Origin: UBA2421 sp002343075 | Lineage (GTDB): Bacteria > Planctomycetota > Phycisphaerae > Tepidisphaerales > Tepidisphaeraceae | Direction of reading: 5' to 3' | Assembly: GCA_937982565.1 (NCBI GenBank) | Contig: CALJLN010000024.1 | Location: forward strand, 1 to 57,845 | Length of the DNA stretch: 57,845 nt | Shown here: positions 17,851 through 26,769 of the stretch, in pieces | Numbering within the stretch: position 1 is the stretch's first letter | Layout of the letters: each line of letters opens with the position of its first letter | Notes under the pieces: generated by a model | Databases searched by the model: none | What the model was told of the DNA's origin: nothing | What the model saw: the letters and a program-made list of their open reading frames with translations, nothing else | Program-made: the position numbers and the translations under genes

Positions 17851-20800
17851 ATGCATTCGCTGATTCGCAACGCTGTCGTTGAATTCCTCGAATCGCGCCG
17901 ATTGCTCAGCGCCGGCGATTTGGATCCGACATTCTCCGTTGACGGGTTGGCTGCTATTGACCTGCCGGGTTCGAGCAATGAATTCGCCGCCGCGGCGCAG
18001 GTGCGGGCCGACGGGCGAGTGGTTATCGCGGGGCGCGCCACCGTCGGCACCGAGCTGGACTTCTTTGTAGCGCAGCTGAACGCATCGGGTACTCTCGACA
18101 CCTCATTCGGCGGGGGTGACGGTGTTACGTTTATCGATTTTCAAGTCAACGACGAAGCGACCGATCTGGTGATCGATGACAACGGCAGAATCGTCGTGGT
18201 CGGAACCAGCTCTTCTGGCGCGGGATCCAACGCGCGGCGGTTCGCGGTGGCGCGGCTGACCTCAACCGGGCTTCTCGATCCCAGCTTCAGCGCCGATGGT
18301 AAGGCGTTGATCGACTTCGGCACCAACGCCGACGCACAGGCCGTCGCGCTGCATGGGTCGCTCATTTACGTCGGCGGATACAAAGACCTGGGCGCGACCG
18401 GTCAGTTCGCTCTGGCGCGTCTGCTCAGCACCGGCGCGCCCGACACAAGCTACAGCGGCGATGGTGAAGTCTTCTTCGGATTCGGTGGGAACAACGACTC
18501 GCGCGCGTATGACATCGCGATCGATGCCGCGGGCCAGGTGGTGATGGTGGGCTACGACGAAAACTTCGCCTCGGGCACCACCGGCAGAAATGCCGCGTAT
18601 GCGGTGGTGGGCACCAACGGGCTGGTGAACACCAACTTCAGCGGTGATGGCATCGCGGTGACCGATATCAACGGCGACGACGAAGCCCGTGCGGTGGCGA
18701 TCGACGTCTCCGGTCGAATCATCACCGCGGGGTTCAGCGACGGGACAGGCGGATCTGATTTCTTCGCCACCCGGCTGACCGCCTCCGGCGCGCTCGATTC
18801 AAGCTTCAGCACCGACGGGCGATTCAGCGTCAACATTGGCGGCATTGATACAGTCGAAAGCGTCGCGGTCATGGAAGACCTGTCGCTGCGTATTTCCGGA
18901 TCAACCAGCGTCGGCGGATTTCAGGCGGTGCTGGTGCAGGTGAACGCCAATGGTACTCTCGATACCAGCTTCGGCGACGGAGGCGATGGCATTCAGACCG
19001 TGAACACCGGCGTGATTGAGACAGGATTCGCGCTGGCGGTCGACCCGCGTGGCCGACAGACCGTGCTGGTCGGCACAGACGGGTTCGGGCGGGTCGCGGC
19101 GGCGCGGCTGGTCGATCTGCGCGATCACACCTACAAGGCCAATGCCAGCCTGGATGTGTTTTCACTCAAAAGCGGCACCACGCCCGGCGTTGATGGCGCG
19201 ATGTTTCATTTCGGTGTCGACCAGATCATCCGCAAGTATCGAGCGGATGGATCGATCGATCCGTCATTTGGCGCGTTTGATCTCACAAGCCTCGATCAGG
19301 TCTTTCTGAACATGCTGGTCGCGGATTCAAGCAGTCGACTGTACGTGGTGTCCAACCGAGAGAATGGATCAGGCGTGCTGGTGCCAGAGGTGAGGCGACT
19401 CACCGCAACCGGCGAACTGGATCTCTCGTACGGAATTGCAGGGGTTGCGCGCTTCTCTTTCGCAGACGCCAGTGACGACACCACAATCAGCCAAATCAAA
19501 CTTGACGGCAGCAACCGGCTGGTTCTGCTCGGCCGGACCGAGTTCAATGCGCAGTTCGGCGTCGCTCGCCTGACGCCCGGCGGCTTGCTCGACAGCAGCT
19601 TCTCCGGCGACGGCCTTCTGGTTGAAACACTCACTACCGTCAACGTTGCGTCGTTGCATCTTGCCGTCGATGTTTCCAATCGCGTGGTGGTGCTGAGGCA
19701 CGAATTTAGCGCGGTCCTGACTGACAGGACGCGCGTGTTTCGTTACACCGCCGCCGGCGTGCGGGATAACACGTTTGCCGGAAACGGAAACCTCTCCTTC
19801 CAAGTGCCCGGTGCGTTCTTTTTTGACGTGAACGACATTGATGTCGACCCACAAAGTCGAGTGATCATCGGCGGAACCCTGCGCGAACGGTTCAACTCCG
19901 ACGAAGAGGCGTTCATCGTCCGCCTCACCACCGCCGGCGCGTTTGACAATAGCTTCTCCGGCGACGGACTGGTGCAACTCAAAACGTTCACGAACACCGA
20001 TCAGCGCGGCCGTCAGGTGATTGCAGACGACGCGGGGAACTACTGGGTGTACAGCTCCGTTCGCAATATCAGCAGCGGCGGCGTCACGCACGGGCTGTTC
20101 TACAAACTGCTTCCCAGCGGCGCATTGGCGAGCGACTTTTCGGGCGACGGCATCCACGCCGTCGTGCCGCCCGGGGCCGACTTGCTCGATGGCTTCGTCC
20201 TTGTCGATGTGGAGGGTGCGGTCACCTACGGCGATCTGAACCGCAGCGAGTTTGTCCGGCTGAATGTCTCCCCCGAGGCGCTGACCACAACCTACCTCTT
20301 TGAAACCATGCCGCTACGGGTGCAAGTGACTTTCAATGATGACGTGGGTCAGAGCCTCACCGATTCCGACCTGACGTTCTCCAATACGACCGCTGGCGGA
20401 AGCATCTCCACTTCCCTGTTCGACGTCACGCAGTTTAACCCACTAACCAACACCGCGACCCTTACTTTCAACGGCGGATTCGTGCCTCCAGACGGAAACT
20501 GGAATCTGACGATCAGTGCAGCAGGTACCACCAACCGCCAGGGCATGAACCTCGCCGGCGACCGCGTCAAGTCGTTCTTCGCCCTCGCCGCTGACGCAAC
20601 GCGCGATCGCGCGGTCAACCTTGACGACTTCACCATCCTCGCCGCCAACTTCGGCCAGACTGGGCGCGTGTTCAGCCAGGGCAACTTCAATTACGACCCT
20701 GCCGGAGCCGTGAATCTGGACGACTTCACCCTTCTGGCGGCGCAGTTCGGAAAGACCCTGGCCTCAGCGGGCGAAACTCCGCGGCGAGCGCCGGCGGGCG

Positions 20801-20886
20801 CGCCGGGCGTCGCCCGACCCGCAGCGTTATTCGCCACGGCGCTCATTGAACTCGTGCGCGATGAATCTGAATCGGTAATGACGTAG
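17851..20886 (+). CDS. Delta-60 repeat surface protein with LEPR-XLL and dockerin, copy 2
   Basis: 1011 residues; ATG 17851 is preceded by AAGGAG at good spacing. The LEPR variant is VEFLESRRLLSAGDLD. Delta-60 repeats follow over ~750 residues (for example FAVARLTSTGLLDPSFSADG and FALARLLSTGAPDTSYSGDG), then an Ig-like domain, two dockerin repeats (AVNLDDFTILAANFG, AVNLDDFTLLAAQFG) and a tail. It aligns with the upstream gene over its whole length, including AGRATVG and VGGYKDLG, so the two arose by tandem duplication. It is better conserved with its sister in the first ~400 residues than in the middle. Role unknown; exposure outside the cell is inferred. Confidence 0.9.
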   Translation: MHSLIRNAVVEFLESRRLLSAGDLDPTFSVDGLAAIDLPGSSNEFAAAAQVRADGRVVIAGRATVGTELDFFVAQLNASGTLDTSFGGGDGVTFIDFQVNDEATDLVIDDNGRIVVVGTSSSGAGSNARRFAVARLTSTGLLDPSFSADGKALIDFGTNADAQAVALHGSLIYVGGYKDLGATGQFALARLLSTGAPDTSYSGDGEVFFGFGGNNDSRAYDIAIDAAGQVVMVGYDENFASGTTGRNAAYAVVGTNGLVNTNFSGDGIAVTDINGDDEARAVAIDVSGRIITAGFSDGTGGSDFFATRLTASGALDSSFSTDGRFSVNIGGIDTVESVAVMEDLSLRISGSTSVGGFQAVLVQVNANGTLDTSFGDGGDGIQTVNTGVIETGFALAVDPRGRQTVLVGTDGFGRVAAARLVDLRDHTYKANASLDVFSLKSGTTPGVDGAMFHFGVDQIIRKYRADGSIDPSFGAFDLTSLDQVFLNMLVADSSSRLYVVSNRENGSGVLVPEVRRLTATGELDLSYGIAGVARFSFADASDDTTISQIKLDGSNRLVLLGRTEFNAQFGVARLTPGGLLDSSFSGDGLLVETLTTVNVASLHLAVDVSNRVVVLRHEFSAVLTDRTRVFRYTAAGVRDNTFAGNGNLSFQVPGAFFFDVNDIDVDPQSRVIIGGTLRERFNSDEEAFIVRLTTAGAFDNSFSGDGLVQLKTFTNTDQRGRQVIADDAGNYWVYSSVRNISSGGVTHGLFYKLLPSGALASDFSGDGIHAVVPPGADLLDGFVLVDVEGAVTYGDLNRSEFVRLNVSPEALTTTYLFETMPLRVQVTFNDDVGQSLTDSDLTFSNTTAGGSISTSLFDVTQFNPLTNTATLTFNGGFVPPDGNWNLTISAAGTTNRQGMNLAGDRVKSFFALAADATRDRAVNLDDFTILAANFGQTGRVFSQGNFNYDPAGAVNLDDFTLLAAQFGKTLASAGETPRRAPAGAPGVARPAALFATALIELVRDESESVMT

Positions 20887-20940
20887 TTGTTTCATTTATA
20901 ACCGTCACAAGTTAGCCGCGTCGCTCGCGACGCAATCCTG

Positions 20941-21000
20941 TTTCCTGGCCTCTAGCTTCTGACTACCGACTTCAGACTCCTAACCCTGCAACTCCAGCAG
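20941..21000. repeat. Degenerate heptamer repeat tract
   Basis: Reads in 7-base steps: TTTCCTG, GCCTCTA, GCTTCTG, ACTACCG, ACTTCAG, ACTCCTA, ACCCTGC. It is the complementary orientation of the heptamer tract inside the kinase gene (22247-22309), so both belong to one repeat family. It lies between the dockerin gene and the sigma factor gene. Confidence 0.6.
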
Positions 21001-21112
21001 AGTTACGCGTCGATCAGGCAAGAGGTGCTGGAGCGCGTCGTCGTCGTCGCTGGATCATTCTCGAGATCGATTTCTCACCGCATCGGCAGCGAATTCTGAT
21101 ACGATCTTTCGC

Positions 21113-21682
21113 ATGGCCGGTGCCGATGTCACGCAGATTATCAATGCGATCAACGCCGGCGATTTGCGCGCCAGCGACGAGCTGTTGCCTCTGGTGTATC
21201 AGGAGCTGCGCCAGTTGGCGTTGTCGCGCATGGCTGCGGAAAAAGCAGGTCAGACGCTTCAACCGACCGCGCTGGTGCACGAAGCGTACTTGCGGCTGGT
21301 CGGCCGGCCAGATGCAAAGTGGGACGGCCGCGGACATTTTTTTGCGGCGGCGGCGGAGGCGATGCGGCGGATTCTCATCGAACGCGCCCGCCGGCGAAAC
21401 GCCCTTAAACACGGCGGCGGGAAGCAGCGCGTCGAGCTGGAGAGACTTGAAGTAGCCGATGAACAGCGCGCCGACGAGTTGCTGGCGCTGGATGAAGCGC
21501 TCGATGAACTCGAGAAACACGACCCCGATGCCGCCCGGCTGGTGAAGCTTCGCTACTTCGCCGGCCTTTCGCATCAGGAAGCAGCCGAGGCGATGGGCGT
21601 GTCGCGGCGCGTGGCCGATCGGTTGTGGGCGCTGGCGCGGGCGTGGCTGTATCAGCGTATCGCAGACGACCCGCGTTCGTAA
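21113..21682 (+). CDS. ECF-family RNA polymerase sigma factor
   Basis: 189 residues, the usual length for the planctomycete-rich Sigma70_ECF group. The region-2-like half contains LVYQELRQLALSRMA and TALVHEAYLRLVG followed by FFAAAAEAMRRILIERAR; the region-4 helix-turn-helix is LRYFAGLSHQEAAEAMGVS. It would direct RNA polymerase to a specific promoter set. The gene lies 102 bases before a Ser/Thr kinase gene on the same strand, a pairing common in planctomycetes, where kinase signalling is thought to replace an anti-sigma factor. Targets are not known; the flanking surface-protein genes are plausible. The start ATG has no strong Shine-Dalgarno sequence. Confidence 0.92.
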   Translation: MAGADVTQIINAINAGDLRASDELLPLVYQELRQLALSRMAAEKAGQTLQPTALVHEAYLRLVGRPDAKWDGRGHFFAAAAEAMRRILIERARRRNALKHGGGKQRVELERLEVADEQRADELLALDEALDELEKHDPDAARLVKLRYFAGLSHQEAAEAMGVSRRVADRLWALARAWLYQRIADDPRS

Positions 21683-21784
21683 GTGACCGATTGTTGCGCG
21701 CGATTGGATGATCGCGCACGTCGGCGGCGGATTCTCGGCGTGCAAACCGACGCTCGTTAACGCATTGAGCGATGCGGAGTAAGC

Positions 21785-24346
21785 ATGGCCAAGTGGAGCC
21801 CGAAGGCAAACGAAATCTTCCTCGCTTCAATTGAGATCGCTGCGCCGCAGGAGCGCGCGCGGTATGTGGAGAAATCGTGCGCAGGCGATGTCGAACTGCG
21901 CTGCGCGGTGGACGAACTACTTTCCGCCGCCGAGCGGGCGGCGCGGTCGAGCTTCCTTGAGTCGCAGGCCAGCGCTACTCTAAGCGCGCCCAACGTCGCC
22001 GCCGCCGAACTATTTGGAACCATCATCGGCAATTACAAATTGCTCGATCGCCTTGGTGAGGGCGGTTTCGGCGTGGTTTACCTGGCTGAGCAGCTTCAGC
22101 CCGTCCAGCGGCAAGTTGCGATCAAGATTATCAAACCGGGAATGGACTCGCGCCAGGTGATCTCTCGTTTCGAAACCGAGCGGCAGGCGCTGGCGTTGAT
22201 GGATCATCCCAACATCGCCAAAGTGTTTGATGCAGGAGCAATACCCGAAGTCAGGAATCAGGAGCCAGCAGTCGGAAGCCAGACGCCAGAACTGACTCCT
22301 GGCTCTGGTCGACCGTTCTTCGTCATGGAACTGGTCAACGGCCTGCCCATCACCAAGTACGCCGACAGGGAACAACTGTCGCCGCAGCAGCGGTTGGAGT
22401 TGTTCATTCCAGTCTGCCAAGCCGTGCAGCACGCGCATCAGAAGGGCGTGATTCATCGCGACCTCAAACCTTCCAACGTCATCATTGCGCTCTACGACGG
22501 CAAGCCCGTGCCAAAGGTGATCGACTTTGGTGTGGCGAAGGCGATCGGTTCGAAGCTCGGAGAAGAAACGGTTCACACCGACGTGGGCGCGATCATCGGC
22601 ACGCTGGAGTACATGTCGCCGGAGCAGGCGGAGTTGAACAACCTCGACATCGACACGCGGGCTGATATCTACTCATTGGGTGTCATTCTCTATGAATTGC
22701 TTACCGGCGCGCCGCCGTTTACCGCGAAGCAACTGCGCAGCGCTGCATTCGATGAGATGCTGAAGATGATCCGCGAGATCGAGCCGATGAAGCCCAGCAC
22801 GCGGTTGCTGGAACGGGCCGCGAACGTCAGCGACCGGTCGTTGGCGCTGGCGGCTCGTCAGTTGCTCGGCGAACTCGATTGGATCGTGATGAAGGCCCTG
22901 GAGAAAGACCGCGCCCGCCGCTACGAAACCGCCAACGGTATGGCGATGGATTTGCAGCGATACCTGGCGGATGAACCGGTTCTCGCAGGGCCGCCATCGC
23001 GCCTGTATCGCGCGCGTAAGTTCCTTCGTCGCCACAAGTTTGGCGTGGCGAGTTCGGTCGGCATATCGTTGCTCCTGATCGGTGGAATAGTCGGGACGAC
23101 TCTCGGACTGATCGAAGCGCGCACCCAGCGCGACGAAGCGCGTCGCCAGCAAGGGCTGGCGGAAAATCACTATGAGCAGGCGTTGGCAGTGAGCCGGTTT
23201 CAGGCCGACATGCTCGCTGCTGTCGATCCGGCCAAGTTGCTGGGCGACAAGGTGACCGTTCTACAAGCCGTAACCGCCGCCGTCACTGAACTGGATGCCG
23301 GCAAGCTCAACGATCAGCCGCTGGTTGAGGCCAATGTGCGCACGGTAATCGGCAATTCTCTCAACGCGCTGGGCCGCTACGATCTGGCCGAGCCTAACCA
23401 TCGGCGGTCTCTGGAGCTGCGTCGTGGCGCGCTCGGCGCCGAAAGTGAGCTGCTCGCGCCGTCGCTGCGCAATCTCGCCAAGAGTCTGCAAAACCTCGGC
23501 CGGCTTAAAGAGGCCGAGTCGCTGTTTCGCGAGTCATTGGAGATCTATCGAAAGAGTGTTCCCGAAGGCGAAGCAGCGATTCCCATCGCCAGTGCACACG
23601 TATCTGAAGTATTGAAGCTGCAGGGCAAGTTCATGGACGCTGAAAAGTTCGCGCGCGAAGCACTGGAGCTTCAGCGGCGGATTCAACCCGTGCCCGATTC
23701 GACCACCGACGGTATATTGACCAACCTTGGATTGGTCTTGCGTGCGCAGCAAAAACTGGACGAAGCCGAGCCGCTGCTTCGCGAGTCGCTGGCGTATCGC
23801 CGCCGCGCGCTGCCGGCCAATCATCCCGACTTACCGCGCGCGATCGGAAACCTCGCAACGCTCGTCGCTGATCAGGAGAAGCCTCAAGAGGCCGAGAAGC
23901 TGTTTTACGAGGTGCTGGCGATCCAGGAAAAAGTGCTGCCTGTGAATCACCCCGATTTATCGCTGACGCGTTTCAACATCGGCATCGCGCTGCTCGATCA
24001 GAACAAACCCGCCGACGCCGAGCCGCTGCTTCGGCGGGCGCTGGTCGATGCCAGCAGCACGCTGGGAGAAAACCATCAACTCGCCATCAACGCGCGCAGA
24101 AATCTCGGCAGGGCGCTGGTCGATCTGCGTCGCTTTGAGGAAGCCGAAACAGAGCTGCTCTCCGCCGAAAAGCGCCAGTCGGCGGCGCCCAACGCGCCGA
24201 AAGATCGCCACGTTCGCTGCGTGCGTGCGCTGGTCGGGCTTTACGAAGAGTGGGACAAGTCTGAACCGGGGAAGGGGTACGACGAGGAAGCCCGAAAGTG
24301 GCGTGCCAAGCTCCCTGCGACACAGCCGGCGACGGCAACACAGTAG
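21785..24346 (+). CDS. Membrane Ser/Thr protein kinase with TPR domain
   Basis: 853 residues; ATG 21785 follows GGAG. The kinase domain (~84-380) has GEGGFG (91-96), VAIK (Lys114), HRDLKPSN (224-231), DFG (247-249) and SPEQAE, so all key catalytic residues are present. A single membrane helix lies at ~425-442 (SSVGISLLLIGGIVGTTLG). The C-terminal half is a TPR array (repeats such as LGRYDLAEPNHRRSLELRR and LDEAEPLLRESLAYRR), probably extracytoplasmic or protein-binding. It is paired with the sigma factor upstream. Odd feature: residues ~155-174, between DAGAIP and RPFFVMEL, are encoded by an in-frame heptamer repeat that interrupts the N-lobe loop before the hinge; related kinases usually have only a few residues there. 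Confidence 0.93.
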   Translation: MAKWSPKANEIFLASIEIAAPQERARYVEKSCAGDVELRCAVDELLSAAERAARSSFLESQASATLSAPNVAAAELFGTIIGNYKLLDRLGEGGFGVVYLAEQLQPVQRQVAIKIIKPGMDSRQVISRFETERQALALMDHPNIAKVFDAGAIPEVRNQEPAVGSQTPELTPGSGRPFFVMELVNGLPITKYADREQLSPQQRLELFIPVCQAVQHAHQKGVIHRDLKPSNVIIALYDGKPVPKVIDFGVAKAIGSKLGEETVHTDVGAIIGTLEYMSPEQAELNNLDIDTRADIYSLGVILYELLTGAPPFTAKQLRSAAFDEMLKMIREIEPMKPSTRLLERAANVSDRSLALAARQLLGELDWIVMKALEKDRARRYETANGMAMDLQRYLADEPVLAGPPSRLYRARKFLRRHKFGVASSVGISLLLIGGIVGTTLGLIEARTQRDEARRQQGLAENHYEQALAVSRFQADMLAAVDPAKLLGDKVTVLQAVTAAVTELDAGKLNDQPLVEANVRTVIGNSLNALGRYDLAEPNHRRSLELRRGALGAESELLAPSLRNLAKSLQNLGRLKEAESLFRESLEIYRKSVPEGEAAIPIASAHVSEVLKLQGKFMDAEKFAREALELQRRIQPVPDSTTDGILTNLGLVLRAQQKLDEAEPLLRESLAYRRRALPANHPDLPRAIGNLATLVADQEKPQEAEKLFYEVLAIQEKVLPVNHPDLSLTRFNIGIALLDQNKPADAEPLLRRALVDASSTLGENHQLAINARRNLGRALVDLRRFEEAETELLSAEKRQSAAPNAPKDRHVRCVRALVGLYEEWDKSEPGKGYDEEARKWRAKLPATQPATATQ
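22247..22309. repeat. Heptamer repeat inserted in the kinase gene
   Basis: Seven-base steps (AGTCAGG, AATCAGG, AGCCAGC, AGTCGGA, AGCCAGA, CGCCAGA) are followed by their complement-type units (ACTGACT, CCTGGCT). The arms at 22262-22273 and 22294-22305 pair with one mismatch. The tract is 63 bases, so the reading frame is kept and about 20 residues are added. Confidence 0.7.
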
Positions 24347-24412
24347 TATTCTGCTCGACGGGGAAGATCTACGCGCGGGCAATCATTCCAATTCCACGCG
24401 ATCGCGCTGATC

Positions 24413-25336
24413 TCACGCCGCTTCGAGTTGTCGCGGTGGTTCGTTCTCCTGTGACCGCAATTCGCGCGCGACGATCGCATGGCCGGGCGCGCGTTGCTGC
24501 GCTTCCAAGAGCGCCACATACACCGTCGTGCCGTGTTCAATTTGCGCGCGATCCTGCAACGAATCAGGCGAAACGTCGATCATCTTCGGCATGTCAAATC
24601 CTGGCCGCGCGCCGCCCATCAGGTGATGCGTGCCGCCTTCGATCCAGCCGACCGCCGTCGAACTAAACGGGCCGACGTTGCCCGCCGAATCGGCCCATCG
24701 GCCCCAATACACCACGCGCATCGGCACGCGCGCCATCGGCGGGGTGAGCGTGATCGGGCTGCGCGTGAACGATCGCAGATACAACGGCCGACTGCCGGGA
24801 GTCGCGCCGGGAAAGTTCGGAATCGGCTCATCGGGCGCGATTAAGTCGCAGAACAGTTCCAGCCGCACCGCGCCGTCGGGTTTGGCCTTGCGATAATCGG
24901 CCGCGGTAAATTGCAGCTCATGCACCGGCACGGCCCCGTTGTCATGGATCGCACGGACAAACTCCAAGCGCGGCGGTTCGTTGGGAACCGTCAGCACCTT
25001 CGGCTTGGCAGTTCGTTCGCGCATGCCCAGGCCGATTTTCGTTGCGGCGTCGATGGATTCATTGACGCGCACGAGATGCGCGATCCGCCGGATGCGTTTC
25101 TCCGCGATTGCGCGCGCTTCCTCCTTGGCCGCCGTCGCCGTGGTGGCCGACGATCGCGTTCCGCCACCGCGCGCTGCGGTCAGTACCGCTCGAAACCGCG
25201 CCACCTCCGCCGTCAGCGCCGACGATTCTTCGGCTGAGACCGAATAGCGTTGCGGAGCGTTGGCAATGGTGCGCGCAAAGTGCTCCGCCATGGCTACGAA
25301 GTCGATATCGCCATTGGGAATGAATTTTTTGTTCAT
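24413..25336 (-). CDS. Conserved hypothetical protein
   Basis: 307 residues from the ATG at 25336, which has AAGGA ~9 bases upstream; an in-frame ATG far upstream would add a low-complexity Arg-rich stretch with no RBS. The start MNKKFIPNGDIDFVAMAEHF and the following helical part (to ~105) resemble a family of uncharacterised proteins common in planctomycetes and acidobacteria. The C-terminal half contains YWGRWADSAGNVGPFSS, an FN3-like strand pattern. No signal peptide or membrane segment is seen, so it is probably cytoplasmic. It converges with the kinase gene (66 bases between stops). Function unknown. Confidence 0.75.
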   Translation of the reverse strand: MNKKFIPNGDIDFVAMAEHFARTIANAPQRYSVSAEESSALTAEVARFRAVLTAARGGGTRSSATTATAAKEEARAIAEKRIRRIAHLVRVNESIDAATKIGLGMRERTAKPKVLTVPNEPPRLEFVRAIHDNGAVPVHELQFTAADYRKAKPDGAVRLELFCDLIAPDEPIPNFPGATPGSRPLYLRSFTRSPITLTPPMARVPMRVVYWGRWADSAGNVGPFSSTAVGWIEGGTHHLMGGARPGFDMPKMIDVSPDSLQDRAQIEHGTTVYVALLEAQQRAPGHAIVARELRSQENEPPRQLEAA

Positions 25337-26206
25337 GATGCGACTTTCCTTATCGAAAGATCGACCGGTAATCCGCCGCTCGCCGCGGCGCTGGGTCGTC
25401 GCATCTGCTCCCGCCGTTGATTCATCGACGAAAAACGCCGGATGCTTGAGCGGGCTGAGTCCGATACACGTTGCGGGCGCGGCAGCGCAATCGCTCTGCC
25501 GCCGGGCCGGGAGGTTGAGCGCATCGCCTGATGCATCGAGCCACAAGTCGCTTTCACCGAGCCGCGCGGCCCGATCAACCAGCCGCCGCGCCCGCTTATG
25601 AGGGCGAAATCCCCGAAGCCGCGCATCCCGGCGGCACGCCAGTTCCGCCGTTTCACCGAGCCTGGTCGCGACGCCAGAGTCCGAGCCTCGAGGCCCGAAC
25701 ATCGGGCGCGACGATTCGAAGCCGAGACTGTTTCCGCGGAAGATGACTTCGCCTCCGCGAAACTCAATCGCGCGCATCGTCGCCAGAAAATCATTCCCGC
25801 CAAACCCCGCCCCGCGCACGTGAAGAGAGAACTTGCATCACGGAGAAGGAAAACGATCAACTCGAAGAAAGACAACCAACCCGCAAGAGAACACTTCGCG
25901 CGCGGGGACGGAGAAAGAACATCCGCGGCGCATGAAAGCCGCTACGCAGCGCATGAAACCAGACGCGGCAATGCGCAACAGACAGAAATCCCCCGGAGAA
26001 ACCTCGCACGCGGGAGATGAAGGCACGTGCGCAGAGCAAGTCGCAAGACGTCAGAACAGGATCAGGTGCGTGATTGTCAAGCGGTAATGAAGCAGGGCGT
26101 GACGAGAACGAGGCATAACGGATCAGCATTGAACGGCCGGCCCGGCACCGACCAGCATTCGAATTACAAGGACCGTTCCGCCGGGCCGGTCCATTCCAGC
26201 GTGGGG
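25337..26206. other. Long stretch without a supported gene
   Basis: 870 bases. Frames open on both strands translate to Arg/Ser/Pro-rich text with no family resemblance and no start signals. The part at ~25830-26040 is purine-rich on the plus strand. It may be decayed DNA, but no parent gene could be recognised. Confidence 0.5.
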
Positions 26207-26431
26207 TTATTCGTCGCCGCGCGGCCGCTCCATCAGCGCGATGATACGATCCAGCTTTGCCTCCACGGCAGCATTATGGCGCTTGTACTCTTCGGAGTCC
26301 GATTGTGCTTTTGTGAGAAACGACTCGGTCTTCTGCTGCCGCGCCCGCGCCGAGATGATGACCCAGACGTAGAAGAGCGCCAACGCCCCGAGTATCAGAA
26401 GGATCGAGTTCTGACGGATGAAGTCGCCCAC
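26207..26431 (-). CDS. Small membrane-anchored protein
   Basis: 74 residues from a GTG at 26431, with AAAGGA 5 bases upstream. An in-frame ATG at 26494 is possible but lies upstream of a good -10 box (26459-26464), so the GTG is preferred. The protein has one N-terminal membrane helix (SILLILGALALFYVWVII) and a charged, probably coiled-coil C-terminus (KAQSDSEEYKRHNAAVEAKLDRIIALMERP). Proteins of this shape are often membrane-anchored partners of larger complexes, but no specific family is recognised. It is a single-gene unit divergent from the surface-protein gene at 26770. Confidence 0.7.
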   Translation of the reverse strand: MGDFIRQNSILLILGALALFYVWVIISARARQQKTESFLTKAQSDSEEYKRHNAAVEAKLDRIIALMERPRGDE

Positions 26432-26458
26432 CGAGTTCCTTTCGACGAATAACCACTT

Positions 26459-26487
26459 ATTATACGGACCGCTCGGTCCAGATGACA
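26459..26487 (-). promoter_or_regulatory. Promoter with palindromic operator for the small membrane protein
   Basis: On the minus strand a perfect -10 box TATAAT (26464-26459) lies about 20 bases before the ribosome binding site region. A perfect 6+6 palindrome GGACCG-AG-CGGTCC (26466-26479) fills the spacer where a repressor could block the polymerase. The -35 box is poor (TGTCAT at 26487-26482, 17-base spacer). Confidence 0.55.
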
Positions 26488-26583
26488 CAACCATCCCGCG
26501 TCGCCGCGCGGCGTCGCAACTGGTTGAATTGTAAGCACTTTGCCCAAGACGGACAAAATAACGAATGAAGCAAATCCGGACGC

Positions 26584-26599
26584 GCTGTTGAATCTTCAA
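26584..26599. promoter_or_regulatory. Palindrome upstream of the 26770 gene
   Basis: Perfect 7+7 inverted repeat TGTTGAA-TC-TTCAACA in the intergenic region between the small membrane protein and the surface-protein gene. It could be an operator; no matching copy was noticed elsewhere in the window. Confidence 0.3.
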
Positions 26600-26769
26600 C
26601 AAACGGTTCGCCGGCTCGGACCGAACGCGACGCCTTGAAGTCGGTGGAAGCCGGGCGAGGAGAAGAAGGCCCGGCGAGGACGTCGGCGGGGCCGGCAAGA
26701 TCGGTGTAATCGCAACGCTTCACGGTGCAAACCGTCCGCCTCTTTCGCATTAATGGCAAGAGGTGAACT

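Noticed and set aside
25598..26020. Plus-strand frame of 140 codons in the gene-poor region
   Set aside because: Arg-rich low-complexity translation, no ribosome binding site, no match to any known family.
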